A stretch of DNA of 64,000 nt. Origin: Sphingobacterium puteale (GTDB taxonomy: Bacteria > Bacteroidota > Bacteroidia > Sphingobacteriales > Sphingobacteriaceae). Below are positions 27,282 to 34,715 of the stretch, piece after piece; position 1 is the stretch's first letter, and every line of letters begins with the position of its first letter. A model generated the notes under the pieces. The model had not been told where the DNA came from and did not search any database. It saw nothing but the letters and a program-made list of their open reading frames with translations. Location: the NCBI RefSeq assembly GCF_003627955.1, contig NZ_RBWS01000013.1:158122-222121 (forward strand). The letters run 5' to 3'. Position numbers and translations under genes: made by a program.

Positions 27282-29450
27282 ATGCGCAAAAGAATCGCTT
27301 TCCTTTACTTGGCCATGTCCCTTTCTGCTTTCGGTGTGAGTCAAGCGCAACAGCTTTCGATAGATCAGCAATATCGTACTACCTCGACCAAGGTCAACAA
27401 CCTTGTCCATACCAAACTCGATGTCCGTTTTGACTATAAAAATCAATTTCTGAATGGGAAAGAATGGATTACGCTGCAGCCACATTTCTATCCAACAGAC
27501 TCACTTCGCCTGGACGCCAAAGGCATGGATATCAAACAGATTGCACTGGTCAATGGGCAGCAGCTCGTTCCCCTAGAATATACTTACGACGATAATTCTC
27601 TTCTGATCAAACTGGACCGAAATTATCTTTCAAACGAAAAATATACGGTATACCTGGACTATACCGCCAAACCGAACCTACTCAAAGTACAGGGAAGTGC
27701 AGCGATCAATGATGCGAAAGGACTTTATTTTATTAATCCCGACGAACGGACAGCGAATAAACCGCGACAAATCTGGACTCAGGGTGAAACAGAGGCGTCC
27801 TCGGCCTGGTTTCCAACCATTGACCGCCCCAACCAAAAGACGACAGCCGAAATTTCAATGACCGTACTGGATCATTATGTCAGTCTGTCCAATGGTGCTC
27901 TGGTCAACCAGCAAAAAAACAACGACGGAACACGTACCGATACCTGGAAAATAGACCTACCTCATGCGCCTTACCTCTTTATGATGGCCGTAGGAGATTT
28001 TAAGATTTACCGGGATAAATACAATAATATTCCTGTGGATTACTACCTGGAGCCGAAGTATGCCCCATATGCGAAAGATATCTTTGGTAAAACCCCTGCC
28101 ATGATGGATTTCTATGGTAAAACCTTGGGCGTTCCCTATCCGTGGAACAAGTATGCACAGATCGTCTGTCGCGACTATGTCTCCGGCGCCATGGAAAACA
28201 CCACGGCAACGCTGCATGGCGAACATGTACAAAAGACCAAAAGGGAACTTTTGGACGAAAATGAAGAAGGCACCATTGCCCATGAGCTGTTCCATCAATG
28301 GTTTGGTGATCTGGTTACCGCCGAATCCTGGTCCAACTTAACGATGAACGAATCTTTCGCAACCTTTGGCGAGATCATCTGGCATGAGCATGACGGTGGC
28401 AAAGAAAAAGGGGATAAATCAAGATTCGAAAAGCTACAGTCGTACCTCAAATCAACGCAGAACGGTAATAGCCCAGCACTTGCACGTTACTATTACCACG
28501 ACAAAGAAGATATGTTTGATCATATCAGCTATGCCAAAGGTTCGTTGATATTATACGCCTTAAAGGAACAGATGGGCGATAAAGCGTTCTATCAATCACT
28601 CAAAAAATACTTAACGGAAAATTCTTTCAAAACCGGCGAGCCACAGCAATTACGTCTGGCCATGGAAGAAGTTACTGGTAAGGACTGGGCACCTTATTTC
28701 AATCAATGGTATTACAAAGGCGGCCATCCGATCCTCAACGTAACACACAAAAATGAGAACAACACACTTGTCCTCAACATCGATCAAGCACAAGATTCCA
28801 GCGTTCAAACATTTCAATTACCACTCACGATTGACATCTATACCAAAGAAGGCAAAATCAGCAAAACGGTACAGCTCAACAAACGTACGACACAGCTGAC
28901 CATTCCCTTGGCAAGTCCCCCTGAATTTATTGATATCGATCCCCAAAAAACGCTTGTCGGCGAGATCCGGATCGACAAAAGCGATGCGGATTATCGTTAT
29001 CAATATAAACATGCACCATCTTTTACCAACCGTTTTACCGCATTACTATTTGCAATGAAAAATCCGAAAACAACAGTTGGACAGGAGATACTGACAGCGG
29101 CCTTGGCTGATCCCGATGCAGATCTGGCAGCGATGGCCATTCAGGGCACAGATCCAACCGATCCTGCTGTTAGGAAATCAACGGTGAACATCATTGCTTC
29201 ATTGGCTGAAAAATCCACAGCCTCGGTCGTACGCGCTTCTGCAATCCGCAAGCTGGGACAGATCAAAGATAAAAAGTATAAAAACTTGCTGTTTAACGGA
29301 GTTAAAGATCAGTCTTATATGGTTATCGCCAGTTCACTCATGGCCATTAAGGATGCCTATCCTGATCAACTTCAGCAGGCAGCCAAGAACATAGACCCCG
29401 AAGCTTCGGAATATTTGAAATCCCTCCTGACAGATCTGTCCAAATTGTAA
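27282..29450 (+). CDS. Secreted M1-family aminopeptidase
   Basis: A 722-residue zinc aminopeptidase with a signal peptide (to about residue 22, ...GVSQAQ). The exopeptidase motif GAMEN is at 302-306, and the zinc site HELFH (334-338) is followed by Glu357, giving the HExxH-x18-E pattern. After the catalytic and beta-domains (about 540) comes a C-terminal helical part with HEAT-like repeats (about 590-720: ASAIRKLGQIKDKKYKNLL). It acts on peptides in the periplasm, complementing the neighbouring S9 and C1B peptidases. A terminator follows 12 nt after the stop. Confidence 0.94.
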   Translation: MRKRIAFLYLAMSLSAFGVSQAQQLSIDQQYRTTSTKVNNLVHTKLDVRFDYKNQFLNGKEWITLQPHFYPTDSLRLDAKGMDIKQIALVNGQQLVPLEYTYDDNSLLIKLDRNYLSNEKYTVYLDYTAKPNLLKVQGSAAINDAKGLYFINPDERTANKPRQIWTQGETEASSAWFPTIDRPNQKTTAEISMTVLDHYVSLSNGALVNQQKNNDGTRTDTWKIDLPHAPYLFMMAVGDFKIYRDKYNNIPVDYYLEPKYAPYAKDIFGKTPAMMDFYGKTLGVPYPWNKYAQIVCRDYVSGAMENTTATLHGEHVQKTKRELLDENEEGTIAHELFHQWFGDLVTAESWSNLTMNESFATFGEIIWHEHDGGKEKGDKSRFEKLQSYLKSTQNGNSPALARYYYHDKEDMFDHISYAKGSLILYALKEQMGDKAFYQSLKKYLTENSFKTGEPQQLRLAMEEVTGKDWAPYFNQWYYKGGHPILNVTHKNENNTLVLNIDQAQDSSVQTFQLPLTIDIYTKEGKISKTVQLNKRTTQLTIPLASPPEFIDIDPQKTLVGEIRIDKSDADYRYQYKHAPSFTNRFTALLFAMKNPKTTVGQEILTAALADPDADLAAMAIQGTDPTDPAVRKSTVNIIASLAEKSTASVVRASAIRKLGQIKDKKYKNLLFNGVKDQSYMVIASSLMAIKDAYPDQLQQAAKNIDPEASEYLKSLLTDLSKL

Positions 29451-29462
29451 AAAATATATTGT

Positions 29463-29496
29463 GGAAGCGAATTTTGTATTCGCTTCCATTTTCTTT
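29463..29496 (+). terminator. Terminator after M1 aminopeptidase, overlapping lpxH promoter
   Basis: A perfect 10-bp stem GGAAGCGAAT/ATTCGCTTCC with a TTTGT loop and T-rich tail. The TTG of the next promoter lies in its loop. Confidence 0.87.
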
Positions 29497-29503
29497 AGAT
29501 TTG
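29474..29503 (+). promoter_or_regulatory. Putative lpxH promoter, leaderless arrangement
   Basis: TTG (29474-29476), 19 bp, then TAGATTTG (29496-29503), an exact match to the Bacteroidota consensus. The -7 box ends 5 nt before the lpxH ATG (29509), so a leaderless or nearly leaderless mRNA is predicted. The -33 box lies within the terminator loop of the preceding gene. Confidence 0.7.
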
Positions 29504-29508
29504 GGCAC

Positions 29509-30264
29509 ATGTCAACAAGAAAAAAAATCTATTTTGCCTCAGACTTCCACCTTGGATCCTATCCACTGGAGCGCTCCCGCGAAAGAGAACAGGCTATTAT
29601 TCAGTGGCTCGACGAAATCAAGGTCGACGCAGCACAGCTCTACCTTGTTGGCGATATTTTCGATTTTTGGTTTGAATATGCGACCGTGGTACCCAAAGGC
29701 TATATCCGCTTTCTGGGCAAACTGGCAGAAATTGCCGATCTGGGTATCCCGATCACTTTATTTAAGGGTAACCACGATATGTGGATGTTTGATTACCTCA
29801 AAAAGGAATTAAATGCGCAGATCATTGACAATGAACTGGAGCTTGAACTTGGCAATAAACTTTTCTACATCCATCATGGGGATGGACTAGGCTCCGGGGA
29901 CTACAAGTATAAATTGCTTAAGAAAGTATTTCGGAGTCGTTTCTGTCAATGGTTATTTGCTCGATTGCACCCCAATCTAGGGATAGGTATTGCCACCCGA
30001 TGGTCCAAACATAGCAGGCTTGCCAACAATGAAGATGAAAAATTTCTCGGTGAAGACAAAGAATGGTTGATCGGTTATGCGAAAGAAATCGAGCATAAAC
30101 AACATCACGACTTCTATCTGTTTGGCCATAGACACCTGCCCTACGATCTAAGGCTCAATGCGGAAAGCCGTATTGTTAACTTGGGGGAGTGGATCAATTA
30201 TTATACTTACGCAGTATGGGATGGGGAAACTTTACGTTTAGAAAAATGGGAGAAAAAGTTGTAA
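29509..30264 (+). CDS. lpxH: UDP-2,3-diacylglucosamine diphosphatase, LpxH-like
   Basis: A 251-residue calcineurin-like metallophosphoesterase. Metal-site motifs are DFHLG (Asp12, His14), GDIFDFW, GNHDMW, and the late GHRH. The WFEYATVVPKGY region is characteristic of LpxH. It removes UMP from UDP-2,3-diacylglucosamine in lipid A synthesis at the inner membrane. The ATG at 29509 is chosen: an upstream in-frame GTG (29461) would translate through the preceding terminator hairpin. The end overlaps the start of the Crp/Fnr regulator gene by 19 nt. Confidence 0.88.
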   Translation: MSTRKKIYFASDFHLGSYPLERSREREQAIIQWLDEIKVDAAQLYLVGDIFDFWFEYATVVPKGYIRFLGKLAEIADLGIPITLFKGNHDMWMFDYLKKELNAQIIDNELELELGNKLFYIHHGDGLGSGDYKYKLLKKVFRSRFCQWLFARLHPNLGIGIATRWSKHSRLANNEDEKFLGEDKEWLIGYAKEIEHKQHHDFYLFGHRHLPYDLRLNAESRIVNLGEWINYYTYAVWDGETLRLEKWEKKL

Positions 30265-30827
30265 TTTCTTTAGCAGACTGCTTTCAGGGTTACCATTTTC
30301 TAAACCCCACGAGCATTGACCGGTTGGAGCAGATCAGTGAAAAGCTTATCTGTAAAAGGAATAGTGTACTGATCCGGCAGGATAAAATCCAGAAAGACAT
30401 TTATTTCTTGGCTTCCGGATTAGCCCGTGTCTATTACGAAACTGCAGACCGACAGATCACACTCGATTTTGTCTCTCCCGGCGGCACATTAATCTCGATG
30501 AACAGCTATGTGCATGACACACCGGGCTACGAAAACATAGACCTCCTCGAAGACAGTATAGTCTACAAAATTGACCAGAAACAGCTATTTAGTCTCTATG
30601 AGAGCGACATAGCCATTGCTAACTGGGGCAGAAAAATGGCTGAACTAGAATTTATCAAAGCGGAACAGCGTACCATGTCCAAACTTTTTAATACAGCCCA
30701 GGAACGATACGCCGAGTTGCTCGAAAAATATCCTCAATATATACAACGGATCAAACTTGGTTACATTGCCTCTTATCTGGGCGTTAGCCAAGTGACCCTC
30801 AGCCGCATCCGGGCAAATATCCCTTAA
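30246..30827 (+). CDS. Crp/Fnr-family transcriptional regulator
   Basis: A 193-residue regulator with a cyclic-nucleotide-binding-like beta-roll (about 20-110: KDIYFLASGLARVYYE, then VSPGGTLIS) and a C-terminal helix-turn-helix (IASYLGVSQVTLSRIRANI, about 172-190). No cysteine cluster of the Fnr type is visible, so it does not look like an oxygen sensor; the ligand is unknown. The ATG at 30246 lies inside the lpxH coding sequence (19-nt overlap), which suggests translational coupling. The SMR transporter gene follows 73 nt downstream and may be regulated by it, a common arrangement in Bacteroidota. Confidence 0.85.
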   Translation: MGEKVVISLADCFQGYHFLNPTSIDRLEQISEKLICKRNSVLIRQDKIQKDIYFLASGLARVYYETADRQITLDFVSPGGTLISMNSYVHDTPGYENIDLLEDSIVYKIDQKQLFSLYESDIAIANWGRKMAELEFIKAEQRTMSKLFNTAQERYAELLEKYPQYIQRIKLGYIASYLGVSQVTLSRIRANIP

Positions 30828-30900
30828 AATTTTTAACATTTGTTAAAATTATTCTGCGGAAAAACGTAGACCTTTGTTCCTGAAACAAAAAAACAGATAT

Positions 30901-31230
30901 ATGAACTGGGTATTTTTAATTCTTGGCGGAATATGTGAAATTGGTTTTACAACCTGTCTAGGAAAAGCCAAGGATGCAGAGGGCAGTGAGCAATGGCTCT
31001 GGTATGGAGCCTTTGTTGTCTTCCTATTTGCAAGTATGGGCTTGTTGATCAAAGCAACACAGACACTTCCGCTCGGAACAGCCTACGCTGTATGGACAGG
31101 TATCGGTGCTGTCGGAACGGTTTTAATGGGTATTATCTTCTTTAAAGAACCTGCAGATTTCTGGCGCATATTCTTTATTTTCACGCTGATTGCTTCCATT
31201 GTTGGACTAAAAGCAGTTTCCTCTCATTAA
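30901..31230 (+). CDS. SMR-family small multidrug/guanidinium exporter
   Basis: A 109-residue protein with four membrane spans of the small multidrug resistance family. The essential membrane Glu is at residue 13 (GGICEIGFTTCL), and the signature LPLGTAYAVWTGIGAVGTVLMGI is present. The family includes the SugE/Gdx guanidinium exporters and the EmrE drug exporters; the GTAYAVWTGIGAVGT pattern does not decide between them. The ATG at 30901 is chosen; an upstream in-frame TTG is less likely. Its neighbour is a Crp/Fnr regulator. Confidence 0.9.
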   Translation: MNWVFLILGGICEIGFTTCLGKAKDAEGSEQWLWYGAFVVFLFASMGLLIKATQTLPLGTAYAVWTGIGAVGTVLMGIIFFKEPADFWRIFFIFTLIASIVGLKAVSSH

Positions 31231-31245
31231 TAGCTGGCTAGGTAG

Positions 31246-31275
31246 TTCAAAAGCAACAAAATTTCCTTACTTTTG
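31246..31275 (+). promoter_or_regulatory. Putative prfA promoter
   Basis: TACTTTTG (31268-31275) is an exact TAnnTTTG element, with TTC (31246-31248) 19 bp upstream. It lies 53 nt before the prfA ATG. Confidence 0.55.
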
Positions 31276-31328
31276 TACTCTCAATAGTAATCTAGGTCAT
31301 AAATTCCTGGAAGAAGCATTTTTGATAT

Positions 31329-32402
31329 ATGTTAGATAAATTACAAGCGATCAAAGAAAGATGGGAAGAAGTGGAAGCTGAATTAAGCAACCCTGACACC
31401 ATGCAAGATATGAAACGTTTTGCCAAATTGAATAAAGAATACAAAGATTTGGGCAAAATCGTGGATCAATACCATATTTATAGAAATATGGTCAGTAATA
31501 TTGATACCAATAAAGACATCATCATGAACGAGAAGGATCAGGAACTTCGTGAGATGGCCAAGGAAGAGCTGGATATTTTATTGGTTGAAAAAGAAGAAAA
31601 AGAAGAAGAAATCCGTTTGATGCTGATTCCTAAAGATCCTGAGGATGCCAAAAATGCCATTATCGAGATCCGAGGTGGAACCGGCGGTGACGAGGCGGCT
31701 TTATTTGCCGGAGACCTTTACCGTATGTACACCCGTTATTTTGAAACAAAAGGCTGGCGCAATGAGGTGATGGACGTTACCGAAGGAACTTCAGGGGGTT
31801 ATAAGGAGGTTATCCTTAAAGTGATCGGCGAGGATGCTTATGGTCAACTGAAATACGAGTCTGGTGTACACCGCGTACAACGTGTCCCTGATACAGAGAC
31901 ACAAGGACGTGTACATACATCAGCTGCGTCAGTTGCCGTATTGCCAGAAGCAGAAGACGTGGATGTTGAGATCAATCCGGGTGATATCGAATTACAGACA
32001 TCCCGCTCGGGTGGTGCCGGAGGTCAGAACGTCAATAAAGTAGAAACAAAAGTACAATTGACACATAAACCAACAGGTATTGTTGTTGTTTGTCAGGTTG
32101 AACGCTCCCAGTTGGCCAACCGTGAGTTAGCGATGGAGATGCTTCGTAACAAACTTTATGAACTTGAACTGAACAAAAAGAACGGTGATATTGCTGCAAA
32201 AAGAAAAACTTTGGTGTCCACAGGTGACCGTTCAGCAAAAATCCGTACCTATAACTATCCACAAGGTCGCGTAACAGAGCATCGTATTGGTATGACGATG
32301 TACAACCTACCGGCGATTATGGACGGTGATATTCAAGGAATTATCGACGCATTACAATTTGCAGAGAATGCGGAGAAGATGAAAGACGGTCAAGTAGACT
32401 AG
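31329..32402 (+). CDS. prfA: Peptide chain release factor 1
   Basis: A 357-residue class I release factor that ends translation at UAA and UAG codons. The catalytic GGQ lies in SGGAGGQNVNKVET (about residue 229-235), and the RF1-type codon-recognition region PxT appears as VPDTETQGRVHTSAASV (about 183-199; RF1 uses P-x-T, RF2 S-P-F). Length and domain order are normal. It is followed by four tRNA-Asp genes with their own promoter. Confidence 0.96.
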   Translation: MLDKLQAIKERWEEVEAELSNPDTMQDMKRFAKLNKEYKDLGKIVDQYHIYRNMVSNIDTNKDIIMNEKDQELREMAKEELDILLVEKEEKEEEIRLMLIPKDPEDAKNAIIEIRGGTGGDEAALFAGDLYRMYTRYFETKGWRNEVMDVTEGTSGGYKEVILKVIGEDAYGQLKYESGVHRVQRVPDTETQGRVHTSAASVAVLPEAEDVDVEINPGDIELQTSRSGGAGGQNVNKVETKVQLTHKPTGIVVVCQVERSQLANRELAMEMLRNKLYELELNKKNGDIAAKRKTLVSTGDRSAKIRTYNYPQGRVTEHRIGMTMYNLPAIMDGDIQGIIDALQFAENAEKMKDGQVD

Positions 32403-32418
32403 TTTTTTTCAAAAAATC

Positions 32419-32449
32419 TTTGCAGATACGTAAACAAACGCTATATTTG
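32419..32449 (+). promoter_or_regulatory. Promoter of the tRNA-Asp cluster
   Basis: TTTG (32419-32422), exactly 19 bp, then TATATTTG (32442-32449). This is the best-matching promoter of the Bacteroidota type in the window. It sits 25 nt before the first tRNA. Confidence 0.8.
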
Positions 32450-32474
32450 CACACCTTCTGAGGAGAAGGGTTGA

Positions 32475-32548
32475 GGTCTGGTAGTTCAGCTGGTTAGAAT
32501 ACATGCCTGTCACGCATGGGGTCGCGGGTTCGAGTCCCGTCCAGACCG
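32475..32548 (+). tRNA. tRNA-Asp (GTC), copy 1
   Basis: A 74-nt tRNA with 7-bp acceptor stem GGTCTGG/CCAGACC, discriminator G, anticodon stem CATGC/GCATG around loop CTGTCAC (anticodon GTC), and a T-loop GGTTCGAGTCC. The 3' CCA is not encoded. First of four identical copies. Confidence 0.97.
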
Positions 32549-32608
32549 CTTCAAAAAAGAGAGTAATCTCGGTAAGTTCTTTAACAAAATAAGTTTTTAA
32601 GATTTTTA

Positions 32609-32682
32609 GGTCTGGTAGTTCAGCTGGTTAGAATACATGCCTGTCACGCATGGGGTCGCGGGTTCGAGTCCCGTCCAGACCG
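32609..32682 (+). tRNA. tRNA-Asp (GTC), copy 2
   Basis: Identical in sequence to copy 1 over all 74 nt; anticodon GTC. It follows copy 1 after a 60-nt spacer, and the shared promoter upstream suggests one precursor transcript. Confidence 0.97.
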
Positions 32683-32715
32683 CTAAAATTATTAAAAACA
32701 ATCTTTAAGATTTTA

Positions 32716-32789
32716 GGTCTGGTAGTTCAGCTGGTTAGAATACATGCCTGTCACGCATGGGGTCGCGGGTTCGAGTCCCGTCCAGACCG
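32716..32789 (+). tRNA. tRNA-Asp (GTC), copy 3
   Basis: Identical to copies 1 and 2; anticodon GTC. The spacer is 33 nt, and its last bases (TTTAAGATTTTA) closely resemble those before copy 2, as expected of tandem duplication. Confidence 0.97.
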
Positions 32790-32815
32790 CTAAAATTTTA
32801 AAAACACACCTTGTT

Positions 32816-32889
32816 GGTCTGGTAGTTCAGCTGGTTAGAATACATGCCTGTCACGCATGGGGTCGCGGGTTCGAGTCCCGTCCAGACCG
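32816..32889 (+). tRNA. tRNA-Asp (GTC), copy 4
   Basis: Identical to the other three copies; anticodon GTC. Spacer of 26 nt; a strong terminator follows 2 nt downstream. Confidence 0.97.
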
Positions 32890-32891
32890 CC

Positions 32892-32931
32892 AAAAAAAAG
32901 CATCATTTTATTCAAATGATGCTTTTTTTTT
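32892..32931. terminator. Bidirectional terminator of tRNA cluster and Fe-S gene
   Basis: A perfect 9-bp stem GCATCATTT/AAATGATGC with a TATTC loop, preceded by eight A and followed by nine T. It can stop transcription from the tRNA genes (plus) and from the small Fe-S gene (minus). Confidence 0.95.
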
Positions 32932-32950
32932 GTTACAAAAATCTCTACGC

Positions 32951-33175
32951 CTATTTTTTCAACTCATACTGCAGTGCTCCCGAAGGACAGCGTTTAATCT
33001 GGTCGATCAGCTCGGCTGTACTTGCGTTTTGAGCCGTAATCCAAGGCCTATCTTTCGGATGATATACCTGTGGCAAACTTTTAACACAGACCGCTGCATG
33101 TTCACATCGCTCGGGAATCCAAAGTACAGTGATCTCCCCATTGGGATGGGCATATTTAACAATTTTTTCTTCCAT
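32951..33175 (-). CDS. Divergent Fe-S (Fer4_19/YjdI-like) protein
   Basis: A 74-residue protein with the pattern C-(x)5-C...LPQVYHPKDRPWI...KRCPSGAL typical of the mono-cluster (4Fe-4S) domain family (YjdI-like). Cysteines lie at about 24, 30 and 63, in ERCEHAAVC and RCPSGAL. The family is thought to bind an iron-sulfur cluster, but its function is unknown. It follows the MFS transporter gene by 48 nt on the same strand and may be its co-transcribed partner. Confidence 0.85.
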   Translation of the reverse strand: MEEKIVKYAHPNGEITVLWIPERCEHAAVCVKSLPQVYHPKDRPWITAQNASTAELIDQIKRCPSGALQYELKK

Positions 33176-33223
33176 AATAAAAATCTCTCCTAAATTACTA
33201 ATAGCGGTAAGAACGATTTTGTT

Positions 33224-34465
33224 TTACGAAATCGGACGTCTTCGTTTAATCATTCTGCTGACACGATAAATCATAAGAATACTCACAACAGAGAGCAGAA
33301 CTACAATGATACCCAAGGTTGGATAATGCTCCAACGGGCTTTCCTTTGTCTGTTGCACAATGATCACACCAGCAAGGGAGGCGGCTACTCCTCCAGCCAG
33401 CTGCTGCAAGGATGAGCTGATGCTCATAAATGCGCCCCTATCCTTCATCTGAGGAACTGCACTGATCAAAGCCGAAGAAGGTGTCATGCGGCTTAGTATA
33501 CCAGCCATCATCAGAATATTCAAAACGACAACAAGATAAAACGGGGATACTCCCAGATTGGTATAGATCAAAACCACGACCATCAGCCATAGCGAAGCAA
33601 GTGCGAAGATTTTAAATTTATCGTAACGGTCACTCAATTTACCAACGATAGGCATAATAATCAAGGAGGCTACACCTGAAATCATAAATAATAGAGGAAG
33701 TTGCTCGTGGCTAACATGCAGGTTATTGACGGCAAAAGCGCTTCCAAATGGCATCATCATATATCCTCCGATGGACAGTAGTGCTGTCGCTAGAAAACCG
33801 ATACGGTATTCCTTTTGAGAGAATGTCGCCCAAAGGTGTTTCAGCGCCGATTGATGTTTTTGCAGGCCGATATGTGCAGTAATAGGAATCAGTTTAACCG
33901 CAATAATAATGACAATGACCAAGGCCATCACAGCGATCCACAGGAAAGCACTATGCCAGCCCCAGTTGTTTGCAATATACAGGCCTATCGGAATCCCCAA
34001 TACCTGACTGGCGCCAAAGCCCATCTGCACAAAACCCATCACGCGACCTCTTTGTTGCAGCGTAAATATATCCGTTATAATAGCCATGGAAATCGAACCG
34101 ATGACACCACCAAACAGACCGGTCACCACGCGGGCAGCAACCAAAGTCCAATAACCATTGGCAAATCCACAGAAAAAAGTTCCGACAATAAAACCGGAGT
34201 AAAAGAACAGCAAGAGCTTCTTCCGGTCAAAACGATCGGCAAAACCCGCTGTCAGTAAACCTGATGCACCGGCACTAAATGCATAGGCTGAAACCGCGAC
34301 ACCAAATTGAGCCGGCTTTAGGTCGATGGCTTTCATCAAAATATCACCCATCGGCGACATTACCATAAAATCAAGTACAACGGTAAACTGTGTTATCGCC
34401 AGCAAAAACACCACGAGTTTCTGGTACGCCGTAAAGGGTGCATTCGCCTGTTGATCTATTTCCAT
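33224..34465 (-). CDS. MFS transporter (drug/metabolite efflux type)
   Basis: A 413-residue protein with about 12 membrane spans of the major facilitator superfamily, DHA1-like. The loop 2-3 signature reads GFADRFDRKKLLLF (about 75-88), and FVQMGFGASQVLGIPIGLYIAN is the antiporter motif C-like segment with GxxxGPxxGG-type glycines. The direction is likely export, but the substrate is unknown. It precedes the small Fe-S gene on the same strand. Confidence 0.87.
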   Translation of the reverse strand: MEIDQQANAPFTAYQKLVVFLLAITQFTVVLDFMVMSPMGDILMKAIDLKPAQFGVAVSAYAFSAGASGLLTAGFADRFDRKKLLLFFYSGFIVGTFFCGFANGYWTLVAARVVTGLFGGVIGSISMAIITDIFTLQQRGRVMGFVQMGFGASQVLGIPIGLYIANNWGWHSAFLWIAVMALVIVIIIAVKLIPITAHIGLQKHQSALKHLWATFSQKEYRIGFLATALLSIGGYMMMPFGSAFAVNNLHVSHEQLPLLFMISGVASLIIMPIVGKLSDRYDKFKIFALASLWLMVVVLIYTNLGVSPFYLVVVLNILMMAGILSRMTPSSALISAVPQMKDRGAFMSISSSLQQLAGGVAASLAGVIIVQQTKESPLEHYPTLGIIVVLLSVVSILMIYRVSRMIKRRRPIS

Positions 34466-34652
34466 ACGATAATAGTGATTTTGGTTTAAACTGGTTTAAA
34501 AATACATAAGCGCTGGAACATTCTGTACAATAAGTTTATAAAAATTATTCAATACACCTTTTAACACCTTTAGGTCCACCTTTTTACAAAATCCGCTACT
34601 AGGATATCGTGAGCCCTCGACATGTTTCAGTTCCTTAGCGGCACATACTCCT

Positions 34653-34691
34653 AAAATAAAAAAACCAGCACTCCTGTGTACAGGGTACTGG
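34653..34691 (-). terminator. Terminator after the GH2 gene
   Basis: On the minus strand, a stem of CCAGTAC-CCTG with CAGG-A-GTGCTGG (one bulged A and a G-T wobble), 4-nt loop, followed by a long T-rich run (TTTTTTTATTTT). It lies 25 nt after the beta-galactosidase stop. Confidence 0.85.
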
Positions 34692-34715
34692 CTCTGATCG
34701 CTTTTAGCCTGTTTT

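Noticed and set aside
32475..32889. Tandem repeats considered as a CRISPR-like array
   Set aside because: The repeated unit folds as tRNA-Asp, and the spacers are short and uneven.
32744..33193. An open frame of 149 codons covering tRNA copies and the Fe-S gene
   Set aside because: It translates tRNA sequence and the antisense of the Fe-S gene; the repeated peptide is only the tRNA repeat.
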